Shown: piece by piece, positions 52,864 through 60,043 of the stretch
Layout of the letters: each line of letters opens with the position of its first letter
How positions within the stretch are numbered: the first letter of the stretch is position 1
Origin: Streptomyces sp. NBC_01260
Lineage (GTDB): Bacteria > Actinomycetota > Actinomycetes > Streptomycetales > Streptomycetaceae
Reading direction: 5' to 3'
Length of the DNA stretch: 64,000 nucleotides
Assembly (NCBI RefSeq): GCF_036226405.1
Contig: NZ_CP108464.1
Coordinates: forward strand, 8,060,001-8,124,000
Notes under the pieces: model-generated
What the model was told of the DNA's origin: nothing
Databases searched by the model: none
Seen by the model: only the letters and a program-made list of their open reading frames with translations
Translations under genes and position numbers: made by a program

Positions 52864-53124
52864 ATGAGCGCGATTCACCCCACGATCACCGAGGTACTCA
52901 GCCGTACCTTCAGGGTGCCCGTGGCCGAGATTCTCCCGGAATCCACGATGGACAGCCTGGACATGGACTCCCTGGCAGTCGCCGAGTTCGCCGTCGTCAT
53001 GAGGGAGGCCGTCGGCGTCGAGCTGGACCCGGGCACCCTGCACAGGGACACCAGCCTCGCCGGGCTCACGGAGTTCCTCCGGGCGTCGGCCGGCGGCCAG
53101 GCACCGGTGGGCAACGCCCGATGA
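52864..53124 (+). CDS. Acyl carrier protein
   Basis: 86 residues from ATG 52864 with GAGAGGAAG upstream (ATG 52846 is an alternative adding six residues). A four-helix ACP pattern: ITEVLSRTFRVPVAEILPESTMDSLDMDSLAVAEFAVVMREAVGVELDPG. The phosphopantetheine serine is predicted at Ser36 in MDSLAVAE. The overlap with the next KS start (ATGA at 53121-53124) ties it to that enzyme. It would carry the growing chain for the two KS enzymes after activation by an Sfp-type transferase such as the one at 31520. Confidence 0.92.
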   Translation: MSAIHPTITEVLSRTFRVPVAEILPESTMDSLDMDSLAVAEFAVVMREAVGVELDPGTLHRDTSLAGLTEFLRASAGGQAPVGNAR

Positions 53125-54344
53125 CGACGCCGGCCATCGCCGTCACCGGTCTGGGAATGATCACCCCGGTCGGCAACGACACCGAGTCCACCTGGGACGG
53201 TGTGTGCGCCGGGGTCAGCCCGGCCCGCACCGTCCCCGCACTCGCAGGGTGCGCGATCGACTTCGCCTGCACGGTCGACGGCATCGACCTGGACGCCGCG
53301 ATCGGCCGCCGCACGGCCTACCGCATGGGCAGGTACGCCAAATTCGCCGTACTCGCCGCACGGGAGGCGGTCGCCGACGCGGGAGTCGACCCGGGAGGCT
53401 GGGACGGCAGCCGGGTCGCGGTCGTCGTCGGTACCAGCAGCGGCGGCTCCGCCGGTCTCACCGATCAGGCACTGGTGCTGGAACGGCGCGGGCCCGAGGC
53501 GACCTCGCCGTCCGGGATCCTGCTCACCATCCCGAACATGCCCGCGGCCGAGATCGCGATCGAGATGGGCGCCACGGGCCCCAGCCTGGCGCCCTGCACC
53601 GCCTGCTCGTCCGGGATCACCGCACTGTCCGTGGCCCGGGACCTGCTCGTCACCGGGCAGTGCGACCTGGCGATCGCGGGAGCCACCGAATCGACCCTCT
53701 TCCCGATCGCCATGACCGGATTCGCCAGATCCGGCGCGGCCGCCCGCGCGGACGGGGACCTGTCCCGGCTCAGCCGGCCCTTCTCGGCCGACCGGGCCGG
53801 GCTCGTCATGGGCGAGGGCGCCGCCGTCATGGTGCTGGAGCGCGCCGCCGACGCCGAGGCCCGGGGCGCCGAGCCGCGCGCGCTGCTCGCGGGCACCGGC
53901 GCCACCACCGACGCCCACCACCCCACCAGCCCGCACCCCGACGGCCGGGTCGCCCAGGCCGCCGTCGAGGCCGCGCTGCGCGACGCGGGCTGGCACGCCG
54001 CGGACGTCGAACACATCAACGCGCACGGTACGGCCACCCCGCGCAACGACGCGGCCGAAGCCGCCCTCATCGGCCGGGTCTTCCCGCACCGGCCGCCCGT
54101 CACCGCGCCCAAGGGCGTACTGGGCCACTGCATGGGCGCGGCCGGAGCGATCGAGGCGGGGCTGACGATCCTCACACTCCAGCGCGGAATCATCCCGCCG
54201 GTCGCCAACCTGGACGCGCCCGCGCCCGGGTTCGACATCGACTGCGTCATCAAGCAGCCGCTGGCGCTGCCCGTCCGGCGTGCCGTCAGCCACTCGTTCG
54301 GATTCGGTGGACACAACGCCGTGGTCGCGCTCCTGCGCCCATAG
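53121..54344 (+). CDS. Beta-ketoacyl-ACP synthase, second of the pair
   Basis: 407 residues, ATG overlapping the ACP stop. It also has a complete triad: Cys162 in PCTACSSGITAL, His in HINAHGTATPRND, and His in GVLGHCMGAAGAIEA. It is a paralogue of the KS at 49383 (same openings: VTGLG, RMGRYAKFAVLAAREAVADAG) but differs in the GTSSGG stretch where the first has VGVGG. Two active KS with one ACP is unlike a KS/CLF minimal PKS. One may start chains and the other extend, or they may form a heterodimer. The product is unknown. Confidence 0.92.
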   Translation: MTTPAIAVTGLGMITPVGNDTESTWDGVCAGVSPARTVPALAGCAIDFACTVDGIDLDAAIGRRTAYRMGRYAKFAVLAAREAVADAGVDPGGWDGSRVAVVVGTSSGGSAGLTDQALVLERRGPEATSPSGILLTIPNMPAAEIAIEMGATGPSLAPCTACSSGITALSVARDLLVTGQCDLAIAGATESTLFPIAMTGFARSGAAARADGDLSRLSRPFSADRAGLVMGEGAAVMVLERAADAEARGAEPRALLAGTGATTDAHHPTSPHPDGRVAQAAVEAALRDAGWHAADVEHINAHGTATPRNDAAEAALIGRVFPHRPPVTAPKGVLGHCMGAAGAIEAGLTILTLQRGIIPPVANLDAPAPGFDIDCVIKQPLALPVRRAVSHSFGFGGHNAVVALLRP

Positions 54345-54419
54345 CGACCGGGCCGGTGGAACAGGCGGGGGCCCGCCCATTCCACCGGCCGCACCGCCGC
54401 TGAGCTGCGCAGAGGCTCG

Positions 54420-54600
54420 TGGTAGCGTGCCTGGGCCAGTCGAACTCCACGTAGGGGTCAGGGAATCCGGTGCGAATCCGGAACTGACGCGCAGCGGTGA
54501 GGGGGACGGGCGGGGCCAACAGCCACTGGGAGACCCATGGGTTCCCGGGAAGGCGTCCCGACCGTACGAACCCGAGTCCGAAGACCTGCTGGCACCCGCG
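54420..54600 (+). ncRNA. Cobalamin riboswitch
   Basis: The region between the KS gene and the importer operon contains the conserved core: GGGAATCCGGTGCGAATCCG followed by GAACTGACGCGCAGCGGTGA (54462-54500), GCCACTGGGAGACCC with its pairing partner near 54522-54556, and a B12 box-like GTCCGAAGACCTGCT (54576-54590). It should bind adenosylcobalamin in the nascent mRNA and repress the downstream uptake genes when the vitamin is plentiful. The ends are approximate; P1 pairing was not drawn exactly. Confidence 0.85.
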
Positions 54601-54670
54601 GTCCGGCACCGGGTCGCGGAACTCCGTACACCGGGCCCCGCGCATGGGCCCAGAGACGCCGAGGTACTTC

Positions 54671-55711
54671 GTGCCGCCCATAGCCGGCCACGCCCGCTCC
54701 GCCGCCCTGCTCATGGCGGGGACAGTCCTGCTGACAGCCTGTGGTGGTGGCGGGGACAGCTCCGCAGCCAAGTCCACCGGGGCCGACGGCTATCCGGTGA
54801 CCCTGAAGAACTGCGGGCGCACCGTCACCGTGGAGGCGGCCCCGCGCCGTGCCGTCCCGGTCGACCAGGGGTCCACCGAGATCCTGCTCTCGCTCGGCCT
54901 CGCCGACCGGCTGGCCGCCACCGCCACCTGGACCGACCCGGTGATGAAGGGCCTGGAGAAGGCCAACGCCGGCGTCCCGAGGATCTCCGAGAACCGTCCC
55001 TCCTCGGAGAAGGTCCTGGACCAGGAGCCCGACTTCGTCAGCGCGTCCTTCGAGTCGACGCTCGCCAAGGGCGGCGTCGCCCCACGCGAGCAGTTCGAGA
55101 AGCTGGGCGTCCCCACCTACGTCTCGCCCGCCGACTGCACCGCCAAGGACAACAGCAAGGACGGCGACGGGGTCCGGACCGGAGCGCTGACCATGGACAG
55201 CGTCTACCGTGAAGTACGCGACCTTGCCCAGGTGTTCGGTGTCCCGGAGCGGGGCGAGAAGCTCGTGGCGGAGCTGCGTGCCCGGGTGCGCAAGGCCACC
55301 GACGGCGTCGACGCCTCCGGCGCCACCCTGATGTACTGGTTCGCCAACTCCGAGTCCCCGTACCTGGCGGGCTGTTGCGGAGCACCCGGCGTCATCACCG
55401 GTGAGCTCGGCGCGAAGAACGTCTTCGACGACACCCATGAGGAATGGCCGCAGATCAACTGGGAGACGGTCGCCGACCGCAACCCGGACGTGCTGGTCAT
55501 CGGCGATCTGACCCGCAAGTCGGAGACCGCCGAGAGCGCCTCGCGGAAGATCGCGTTCCTGGAGTCCAACCCCGCCACGAAGAACATGGACGCCGTACGG
55601 CACAAGCGCTACGTGCTGCTCAGCGGCCAGGCCATGAACCCGTCGATCCGTACGGTCGAGGGCGTGGAGCGCGTCGCCGCCGGGCTGCGTACGTTCGGGC
55701 TCGCGGGGTGA
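54671..55711 (+). CDS. btuF: BtuF-like cobalamin-binding lipoprotein
   Basis: 346 residues from GTG 54671, chosen for a CGAGG site and a compact lipoprotein signal (PPIAGHARSAALLMAGTVLLTAC); ATG 54644 is an alternative. The mature part has VTLKNCGRTVTVEAAPRRAVPVDQGSTEILLSLGLADRLAAT, SSEKVLDQEPDFVSASFESTLAKG, LMYWFANSESPYLAGCCGAPGVI and RNPDVLVIGDL. This is the helical-backbone fold of vitamin B12/siderophore binding proteins. The riboswitch just upstream makes cobalamin (or a precursor) the likely ligand. It is membrane-anchored outside. Confidence 0.9.
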   Translation: MPPIAGHARSAALLMAGTVLLTACGGGGDSSAAKSTGADGYPVTLKNCGRTVTVEAAPRRAVPVDQGSTEILLSLGLADRLAATATWTDPVMKGLEKANAGVPRISENRPSSEKVLDQEPDFVSASFESTLAKGGVAPREQFEKLGVPTYVSPADCTAKDNSKDGDGVRTGALTMDSVYREVRDLAQVFGVPERGEKLVAELRARVRKATDGVDASGATLMYWFANSESPYLAGCCGAPGVITGELGAKNVFDDTHEEWPQINWETVADRNPDVLVIGDLTRKSETAESASRKIAFLESNPATKNMDAVRHKRYVLLSGQAMNPSIRTVEGVERVAAGLRTFGLAG

Positions 55712-56799
55712 CGGACACCGAACAGGCCGCGAAGGTGAGTGAGCGCGCGCTCACCCATGCCGGTGAGGGCGGGCGTCCCGGCATCCGGGGCATCCGCAGC
55801 GGACTCCTGTGGGCCGGCGGGCTCCTGCTGCTCGTCCTGTCCGTCGCGGTGGCCGTCACCATCGGTCCGGCCAGGATCTCCGTCAACGACGTCCGGGACA
55901 CGGTCGCGGCCCACCTCGGGCTCGGGGAGTCGCCGCTCAGCCCGATCCGGGACGGCATCATCTGGAACCTGCGCATGCCCAGGACGCTGCTCGCCGCCGT
56001 CTGCGGTGCCGGGCTCGCGGTCTGCGGCACCGTCATGCAGTCGCTGCTGCGCAACCCGCTCGCCGACCCGTTCGTCCTCGGTGTCTCCTCCGGGGCGTCG
56101 ACCGGCGCGGTCGTGGTCGTCGTCCTCGGGGTCGGCGGGGGAGCGGTGTCCCTGTCGGCCGGTGCGTTCATCGGGGCGCTGTGCTCCTTCGCGCTGGTCC
56201 TGCTGCTCAGCCACACCCTCGGCGGCAGCACCGACCGGGTGGTCCTGTCCGGGGTCGCGGCCATGCAGCTGTTCTCCGCGCTCACCTCCTTCGTCGTGAT
56301 GACCGCCGCCGACGCCGAGCAGACCCGCGGGGTGCTGTTCTGGCTTCTGGGTTCACTCGGCGGCGTCGGCTGGACCGATGTGTGGACCTGCTCCGCCGTG
56401 CTGGCCGTGACGCTGCTGATCTGCCTGGGCCATGCCCGTACGCTCGATGCCTTCGCCTTCGGCCAGGACGCGGCCGCCACCCTGGGTGTCCATGTCGGGC
56501 GCACCCGGATCGTGCTGCTCTGCACAACCGCGCTGCTGACCGCCGCACTGGTCAGCTCGGCCGGTGCCATCGGCTTCGTCGGCCTGGTGCTGCCGCACGC
56601 GGCCCGTGCGCTCACCGGTTCCGGGCATCGCAGACTGCTGCCGGTCACCGCGCTGGCCGGGGCCGTTTTCCTGGTCTGGGTCGACACCCTCGCGCGCACC
56701 GTCCTCGATCCGCAGGAGGTTCCGGTGGGCGTCGTCACCGCCCTGATCGGGGTGCCGGCCTTCGTCCTCGTCCTCTACCGCACCCGGCGGTCCGCGTGA
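55708..56799 (+). CDS. btuC: BtuC-like ABC permease
   Basis: 363 residues, GTG overlapping the previous stop (GTGA). Typical FecCD/BtuC sequence with about ten helices: RMPRTLLAAVCGAGLAVCGTVMQSLLRNPLADPFVLGVSSGASTGAV, LFWLLGSLGG and VSSAGAIGFVGLVLPHAARAL (the ATPase-contacting loop), then DTLARTVLDPQEVPVGVVTALIGVPAFVLVLYR. It forms the channel of the cobalamin importer, coupled to both neighbours. Confidence 0.95.
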   Translation: MTDTEQAAKVSERALTHAGEGGRPGIRGIRSGLLWAGGLLLLVLSVAVAVTIGPARISVNDVRDTVAAHLGLGESPLSPIRDGIIWNLRMPRTLLAAVCGAGLAVCGTVMQSLLRNPLADPFVLGVSSGASTGAVVVVVLGVGGGAVSLSAGAFIGALCSFALVLLLSHTLGGSTDRVVLSGVAAMQLFSALTSFVVMTAADAEQTRGVLFWLLGSLGGVGWTDVWTCSAVLAVTLLICLGHARTLDAFAFGQDAAATLGVHVGRTRIVLLCTTALLTAALVSSAGAIGFVGLVLPHAARALTGSGHRRLLPVTALAGAVFLVWVDTLARTVLDPQEVPVGVVTALIGVPAFVLVLYRTRRSA

Positions 56800-57584
56800 C
56801 CCCGCCCGCCCGCAGCGGGCTGCGGGCCGACAGAGTCAGCCGGGAGGCGGGCGGCCGTCTCATCCTGGACGGGGTCTCACTGACTTCGCCGCCCGGTGCC
56901 ACCGTCGGGCTGATCGGCCCGAACGGCTCGGGCAAGTCGACCCTGCTGCGGATACTGGCCGGAGTACTCGCCCCGGACGCCGGCACGGTCACCCTCGACG
57001 ACGACCCGCTGGCCAGGATCGGCCGCCGCACGGTGGCCCGGAGGGTCGCGGTGGTGGACCAGCACTCCCTCACCCAGGTCGAGCTGAGCGTCGTGGACGT
57101 CGTACGCCTCGGCCGCATCCCGCACCGACGCGCCTGGTCGGCGGCGACAGCGGCGGACGAGGCCGCGGTGGGCGAGGCGCTGGAGCGGACCGGTCTCACC
57201 GGCCGCCGGGACCAGTCCTGGCACACCCTCTCGGGCGGCGAGCGCCAGCGGGTCCAGATCGCCCGCGCGCTGGCCCAGCAGCCGCGCGAACTGCTGCTGG
57301 ACGAACCGACGAACCACCTGGACGTCCAGCACCAGCTGGAACTGCTGTCCCTGGTCACCTCGCTGCCGCTGACGGCTGTCATCGCGCTGCACGACCTCAA
57401 TCTGGCCGCGATGTTCTGCGACCGGATCGTGGTGATGAACGGGGGCCGGGTGGTCGCGGGCGGGTCCCCGGCCGAGGTGATCACCCAGGAGCTCATCGCC
57501 GAGGTCTACCGGGTCAGGGCCGTCGTGACACCCGACGGCCCCCAGGGGCGGCCCTCGGTGCGTTTTTGTCCGGGGCGGCCCTGA
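56796..57584 (+). CDS. btuD: BtuD-like ABC ATPase
   Basis: 262 residues, GTG overlapping the permease stop (GTGA). Walker A GPNGSGKST, Q-loop VDQHSLTQVEL, signature LSGGERQRVQIARALAQ, Walker B ELLLDEPTNHLD and switch His in ALHDLN are all present. It energises cobalamin uptake with the previous two gene products. The terminator at 57612-57639 follows. Confidence 0.95.
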   Translation: MTPPARSGLRADRVSREAGGRLILDGVSLTSPPGATVGLIGPNGSGKSTLLRILAGVLAPDAGTVTLDDDPLARIGRRTVARRVAVVDQHSLTQVELSVVDVVRLGRIPHRRAWSAATAADEAAVGEALERTGLTGRRDQSWHTLSGGERQRVQIARALAQQPRELLLDEPTNHLDVQHQLELLSLVTSLPLTAVIALHDLNLAAMFCDRIVVMNGGRVVAGGSPAEVITQELIAEVYRVRAVVTPDGPQGRPSVRFCPGRP

Positions 57585-57611
57585 CCCGAGGGGTCAGGCA
57601 GCGGCACGAGA

Positions 57612-57639
57612 GGGCGGACCCCGTGGTGCGGGTCCGCCC
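57612..57639. terminator. Bidirectional terminator after the B12 importer
   Basis: Stem GGGCGGACCC (57612-57621) with GGGTCCGCCC (57630-57639), eight-base loop. It lies between the convergent ABC ATPase and the PRC-barrel gene and can serve both. Confidence 0.8.
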
Positions 57640-57683
57640 CTCGCTCCTGTCCGGTACGGCTGGTCCGGCGCGGTGCGCGGGGT

Positions 57684-58721
57684 TCAGCGGCGCCGTCCCT
57701 GACCGAACTCGCCGCCCATGTCCTTGCCGCCTATGTCCTTGCCGTCCTTGGTCAGGCCGTCCGCGTAGTCGATCTGCTCCTTGCGCAGTTCCGCGGAGAC
57801 TTCCTTCTGTTCGGTCACCTTCTTCGTTTCCATCCGCACCCGCTCGACCGGCACGGTCTCCTTCCGCATCGTGGCGCGCTCGGCATGCAGGGTGACCTCC
57901 ACATCCTGCTCGTTGATGTTCCCGTGCCCTGCCGCCTTGTCGCCGGGCTGGAGCGGCTCGCGCACCACGCGTACCTCTTCGTGCATCACCGGCACGGTCC
58001 TGGTGACGTTCTCGGTGACGACGTACTTGTGCAGGCGCGCCCTGCCGCTCTCGTACTCCTCGGTGCCGATGCGCAGCTGCTCCTCGGAGCGGATGAGTTC
58101 CTCCTTGCCGCCCAGGTCGGTGGACGCGGACCGTTCGGAGCCCGCTCCGGCTCCGACCAGCGGCCGGGCCGTGCCGGAGGTCTCGGTGTCCCGGTGTTTG
58201 CCCGTGCCGGCGCCCGCTGCGGCGCCGGTGGTGCCGGCCGTCGCCTTGCGCGTGGCGGAGGCGTTGGCGCCCATGGCCCCGGCTCCTGCCCCGGCGGCCG
58301 CGCCCGCTCCGGCCGCGCCCATGGTGCCGGTCCCGGACGTGGTCGGCGCACCGGCCGTGCCGGCGGTCCCGGTACGCCCGGTGAGCTTGCCGCCGGTGTT
58401 CTTGCTCAGGCCGTAGTGCCGGTAGAGCTCCTCTTCCTCGGAGACGGAGAGGTGAGCGTCCGCGTCCACCCGGGGCGCTTCCTTGACGCGGTCCTTCGGA
58501 TGAGAGATGTGCAGGTCGGAGCCCACGCGACGGGCTCCGGCGAGAGGCACGAAGCTCTCCTTCATACCGAACAGGCCGGTCTTCACCGTGATCCAGTCCG
58601 GTCGGCCGGTGTTGTCGTCGACATACACCCGCCCCACGTTGCCGATCTTCTCGCCCGCGGTGTCGTACACCGTCAGGCCGTCGAGCTCTCCGGAATCCGT
58701 GAAACCGTCAGCGGCTCCCAT
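57684..58721 (-). CDS. PRC-barrel / DUF2382 (YsnF-type) stress protein
   Basis: 345 residues, ATG 58721 with AGGAGGA upstream. An N-terminal PRC-barrel (about 10-80: GLTVYDTAGEKIGNVGRVYVDDNTGRPDWITVKTGLFG) is followed by a Gly/Ala/Thr low-complexity linker (about 110-200). A C-terminal DUF2382 domain completes it (about 210-320: EELIRSEEQLRIGTEEYESGRARLHKYVVTENVTRTVPVMHEEVRVVREPL, then VEVTLHAERATMRKETVPVERVRM). Proteins of this pair of domains are common in actinobacteria and are tied to general or osmotic stress; the mechanism is unknown. A hairpin in the upstream region (58768-58801) may affect expression. Confidence 0.93.
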   Translation of the reverse strand: MGAADGFTDSGELDGLTVYDTAGEKIGNVGRVYVDDNTGRPDWITVKTGLFGMKESFVPLAGARRVGSDLHISHPKDRVKEAPRVDADAHLSVSEEEELYRHYGLSKNTGGKLTGRTGTAGTAGAPTTSGTGTMGAAGAGAAAGAGAGAMGANASATRKATAGTTGAAAGAGTGKHRDTETSGTARPLVGAGAGSERSASTDLGGKEELIRSEEQLRIGTEEYESGRARLHKYVVTENVTRTVPVMHEEVRVVREPLQPGDKAAGHGNINEQDVEVTLHAERATMRKETVPVERVRMETKKVTEQKEVSAELRKEQIDYADGLTKDGKDIGGKDMGGEFGQGRRR

Positions 58722-59126
58722 GACCGATTCCTCCTAGCCCGGGCGCGTCCTGTGGGTGGGTCCAGCAGGTGAGGCGCGTCCGGATTCCATCGCGCCTCAC
58801 CCGGATGGACGCTGCAACTTCCCGGCCGGGGGGGTGGGGTGCCGTACACCCGCCGTGTGGGCGCAGGCCCCGTGCGATGCCGATGCGGGCCGTACAGCCG
58901 GGTTAGGCCAATCGGGTGACCGCCGAGCGGTTGTGGCCCGCCCGGCGTGCCACCGGTGTGCCGCCTTCCGTAACCGCCCCTGAGCAGGCCGTTCCCGCGG
59001 CGCGGCGAATTTCCGGCAAACCCTTGACACCCGCTGGGCGTGGCAGCATCCTTTCGCCAGAAATCGCAACGTCGTTGCGATTTCCGCACCGACAGATGGA
59101 CGAAGTGGACGAAGGAGGCCCGGCCC
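58722..59126. promoter_or_regulatory. Intergenic control region between the PRC gene and the IclR gene
   Basis: 405 bases with no supported gene. It contains an 11-bp inverted repeat (GGTGAGGCGCG at 58768-58778, complement at 58791-58801) facing the PRC gene. A TTGACA at 59024-59029 has a possible -10 CATCCT 17 bases on (59047-59052). A 25-bp palindrome lies at 59060-59084. The right half is thus a regulated promoter for the IclR gene. Confidence 0.55.
59060..59084. promoter_or_regulatory. Candidate IclR operator, perfect 25-bp palindrome
   Basis: Arms GAAATCGCAACG and CGTTGCGATTTC around one central T. It sits immediately downstream of the putative -10 and 43 bases before the IclR start, the classic place for autorepression. 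Its AT-rich ends stand out in this GC-rich DNA. Confidence 0.75.
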
Positions 59127-59927
59127 ATGGCTGAGCGCGGCACGGACACCACCACCCCGGCCCTCGACGGACAGCAGGCCCCGGGAGTGCTGCAGACCGT
59201 CGACCGGGCCCTGCTCGTCCTGCTGACGTTCACCGAACAGCGGCCCGAATGGGGCGTCAGTGAACTGGCCCGCCACCACGGCTGGGACAAGGCCGTCGTC
59301 CAGCGACTGCTCACCACCCTGAGCGCGCGCGGCTTCCTGCTCTGCGACGAGAACAGCCGCCGCTACCGCCCCGGACCGGCGCTGTCCCGGCTGGCCAGGG
59401 TCAGCGAACACAGCGGAGTGCTGTCCTCGATCTCCAGGCCGATACTCGCCCGGCTGCTCCGCGAGACCGGCGAGAGCATCGTCCTCAACGTCCCGCACGG
59501 CGGCAGCTACCGTTGCGAAGCCGCCGTCGACGGCACCGGACCCGTCCGTTACACGGCGATCATCGGCGCCGTCATGCCCGGTCACGCCGGAGCGTCCGGT
59601 CACACCATCTTCGCGTACCACCCCGAACGCGAGATCCGGCAGATGTTCGGCGCCAACGGGCTGACGCGCTTCAATGACCGCACCATCACCGACCTGGACG
59701 CCCTGCTCACCTGCTACGCACAGGTCCGTGCCGACGGTTACTCCATCACCCACGGAGAGTACGACGAGGCCGTCACCGCGGTCTCCGCCCCCGTCTTCCA
59801 GGGCGACGGCGTCCCCGCCTCCCTCACCGTCATCGGCCCGTCCCACCGCGTGGACCGGGCCGCCGACACCCTCGTGACGCTGGTACGCGCCGGAGCGGCG
59901 GAGATCACCGCGGCCCTCGGCGGCTGA
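59127..59927 (+). CDS. IclR-family transcriptional regulator
   Basis: 266 residues from ATG 59127 with GAAGGAGG eight bases upstream. Winged helix: GVLQTVDRALLVLLTFTEQRPEWGVSELARHHGWDKAVVQRLLTTLSARGFLLCDENSRRYRPGP. C-terminal effector domain: ESIVLNVPHGGSYRCEAAVDG, MPGHAGASGHTIFAYHP, RADGYSITHGEYDEAVTAVSAPVFQGDGVPASLTVIGP. It probably controls itself and the downstream OPT/aminopeptidase genes in answer to a small metabolite. A palindrome marks its own promoter. Confidence 0.95.
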   Translation: MAERGTDTTTPALDGQQAPGVLQTVDRALLVLLTFTEQRPEWGVSELARHHGWDKAVVQRLLTTLSARGFLLCDENSRRYRPGPALSRLARVSEHSGVLSSISRPILARLLRETGESIVLNVPHGGSYRCEAAVDGTGPVRYTAIIGAVMPGHAGASGHTIFAYHPEREIRQMFGANGLTRFNDRTITDLDALLTCYAQVRADGYSITHGEYDEAVTAVSAPVFQGDGVPASLTVIGPSHRVDRAADTLVTLVRAGAAEITAALGG

Positions 59928-60043
59928 ACCAGCCCCGGCACCACCCGGGCCGCGGCCTCCCGTACCGCCGCGCGCCCCCGGCTCCGCCCTGCCGCGGAGA
60001 TCCGAACATCCCTCCCAGCCCTGCAAACCGAAGGGGGTGCCCC

